Shown here: positions 63,180 through 64,000 of the stretch, in pieces
How positions within the stretch are numbered: position 1 is the first letter of the stretch
How the letters are laid out: every line of letters begins with the position of its first letter
Source: Micropterix aruncella
Lineage: Eukaryota > Arthropoda > Insecta > Lepidoptera > Micropterigidae
Direction: 5' to 3'
DNA: 64,000 bases
Assembly: GCA_944548615.1 (NCBI GenBank)
Contig: OX155963.1
Location: forward strand, 18,312,154 to 18,376,153
Translations under genes and position numbers: made by a program
Notes under the pieces: generated by a model
What the model was told of the DNA's origin: nothing
Seen by the model: the letters and a program-made list of their open reading frames with translations, nothing else
Databases searched by the model: none

Positions 63180-64000
63180 TTTTTATTTTATTTATTTATT
63201 TTTTTATCCCTAGTATTACATGATTAAATTTCCTATAGTATATTTTACATCATTTAGTCGTACATACAAAATGTGAACCCTGGAAATTTACTAAAGGTGC
63301 GGCTTTGGCGGGATTTTATCACCTCACTAGGCAGAGCCTGTATTGAGGTGATATTTAGTACTGCGTTCATCTGCCGGGTGTATAGGTAATTTATATAATC
63401 TTGGGAAATCCTACAAGTGTATATTGTATAACTATTATAGTATATAGGTATATATATATTAAACAAAAATATGGGAGATATATGAATACAGTTATGAGGC
63501 TAATGAGATAATAATAACAATAATAAGTAATATAAGTCATCTGTGCACCTATTTAATAACGTTAGTTACTAACGACTCACAGTGCTCCCTCGTCGAGTGT
63601 AACAACCACAATGTTACCAGTCTTTTGTAGTGAGCGTCATTTTGAATGATTGTAGCTTGGCCTAATTGCGTGGTAAATATGTTATGGAGTTTTTTCGCTA
63701 GGTAAATATAGTGTCTTTGTCCAAAGGTCGTTCTCATTTTTGGTTGTACATGTCTGTCTTTATGTCTTGTGTCGTGTCTATGGGCGTTACTGGTCGGCTT
63801 GCTGTTGTCCCGTTGGAGTTCTTTCCTGTAGCATATCAAGACCTGCCGTACGTATAGCTGTCTTGCATCCAACACCATAAAATCCCTGTAGAGCTGGTCA
63901 CTGGAGTAGCGGTATGGCTTCTTGGCTATAACCCTAATCAAGGCCTTTTGGGCCTTTATCAGAGGATCCAGATTTGTTTTGGCCATACCACCCCAGCCTA
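63180..64000 (-). mobile_element. LINE 3' end (Jockey/CR1-like), runs off the window
   Basis: Minus-strand coding end at 63549-63998 followed by about 340 bp of 3' UTR and a (TAAA)n-like tail at 63180-63210. The element continues beyond 64000. Confidence 0.75.
63549..63998 (-). pseudogene. reverse transcriptase C-terminal part, partial at window end
   Basis: Reads GWGGMAKTNLDPLIKAQKAL, IRVIAKKPYRYSSDQLYRDF, MVLDARQLYVRQVLICYRKE and ends LVTNVIK-stop at 63549. The W-G-G...L....QK..IR.I...PYRYS..L.....V...RQLY pattern is the thumb/C-terminal part of Jockey/CR1-type reverse transcriptases. The frame is open to the window edge, so the gene may be intact outside; called pseudogene only because it is partial here. 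The Met at 63986 is internal, not the start. Confidence 0.7.

Overview
This is a gene-poor, repeat-dense stretch of insect nuclear DNA, most likely from a moth or butterfly (Lepidoptera). It is AT-rich and carries very long (AT)n arrays. It holds Helitron ends of the TCTATACTAATA / CTAG type, piggyBac-, mariner-, Tc1-, hAT- and Harbinger-type debris, RTE-, I- and CR1-like LINE pieces, and the interspersed motif CTCCTCC-T(n)-GAAGTCGGTTA that I know from lepidopteran genomes. I found no intact host gene, rRNA, tRNA or CRISPR array. Every recognisable protein sequence belongs to a transposable element, and all carry stops, frameshifts or truncations.

Layout. 1-3.1 kb: a dead mariner transposase split by a piggyBac-type MITE, then a TIR element that contains a short Rep-A insertion, then a second TTAA MITE. 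3.1-10.8 kb: intergenic DNA with a full Rep-A copy, a 118-bp tandem repeat and hexanucleotide repeats. 10.86-12.1 kb: a complete but decayed hAT element with a perfect 8-bp duplication and a hairpin MITE inside it. 13.7-17.5 kb: three Rep-A copies, one split by a small Helitron. 18.6-19.3 kb: a Harbinger-type MITE. 21.9-27.7 kb: an (AT)n array interrupted by an LTR retrotransposon, then a 557-bp tandem array that ends in a large near-perfect palindrome and another (AT)n array. 31.5-38.5 kb: a piggyBac MITE broken by an RTE-type LINE, followed by a Helitron-ended element that contains a 4-kb DNA transposon. That transposon has about 370-bp inverted repeats and encodes a FEN1/XPG-like nuclease protein (Academ-like architecture). 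38.5-44.8 kb: Rep-A copies, a mariner fragment, a large (AT)n array and C-family repeats. 45.0-46.7 kb: a Tc1-type element with 40-bp TIRs. 48.1-48.5 kb: a Tigger/pogo-like MITE next to a Penelope-like GIY-YIG fragment. 51 kb: an (ATCA)n satellite with a LINE tail. 54-64 kb: more Rep-A, C and D repeats, a MITE, an RNase H-bearing LINE, a Penelope-like hammerhead motif on the minus strand, and a CR1-like LINE running off the window end.

The elements do not work together as a pathway. What the window records is a sequence of nested insertions, many with readable target-site duplications, so the relative order of insertion can be read. The best leads are the nuclease-encoding long-TIR transposon inside the Helitron, the 0.85-kb palindrome with repeated candidate exons, the Rep-A family (680 bp, non-coding, 11-14 bp duplications), and the hammerhead-like motif.
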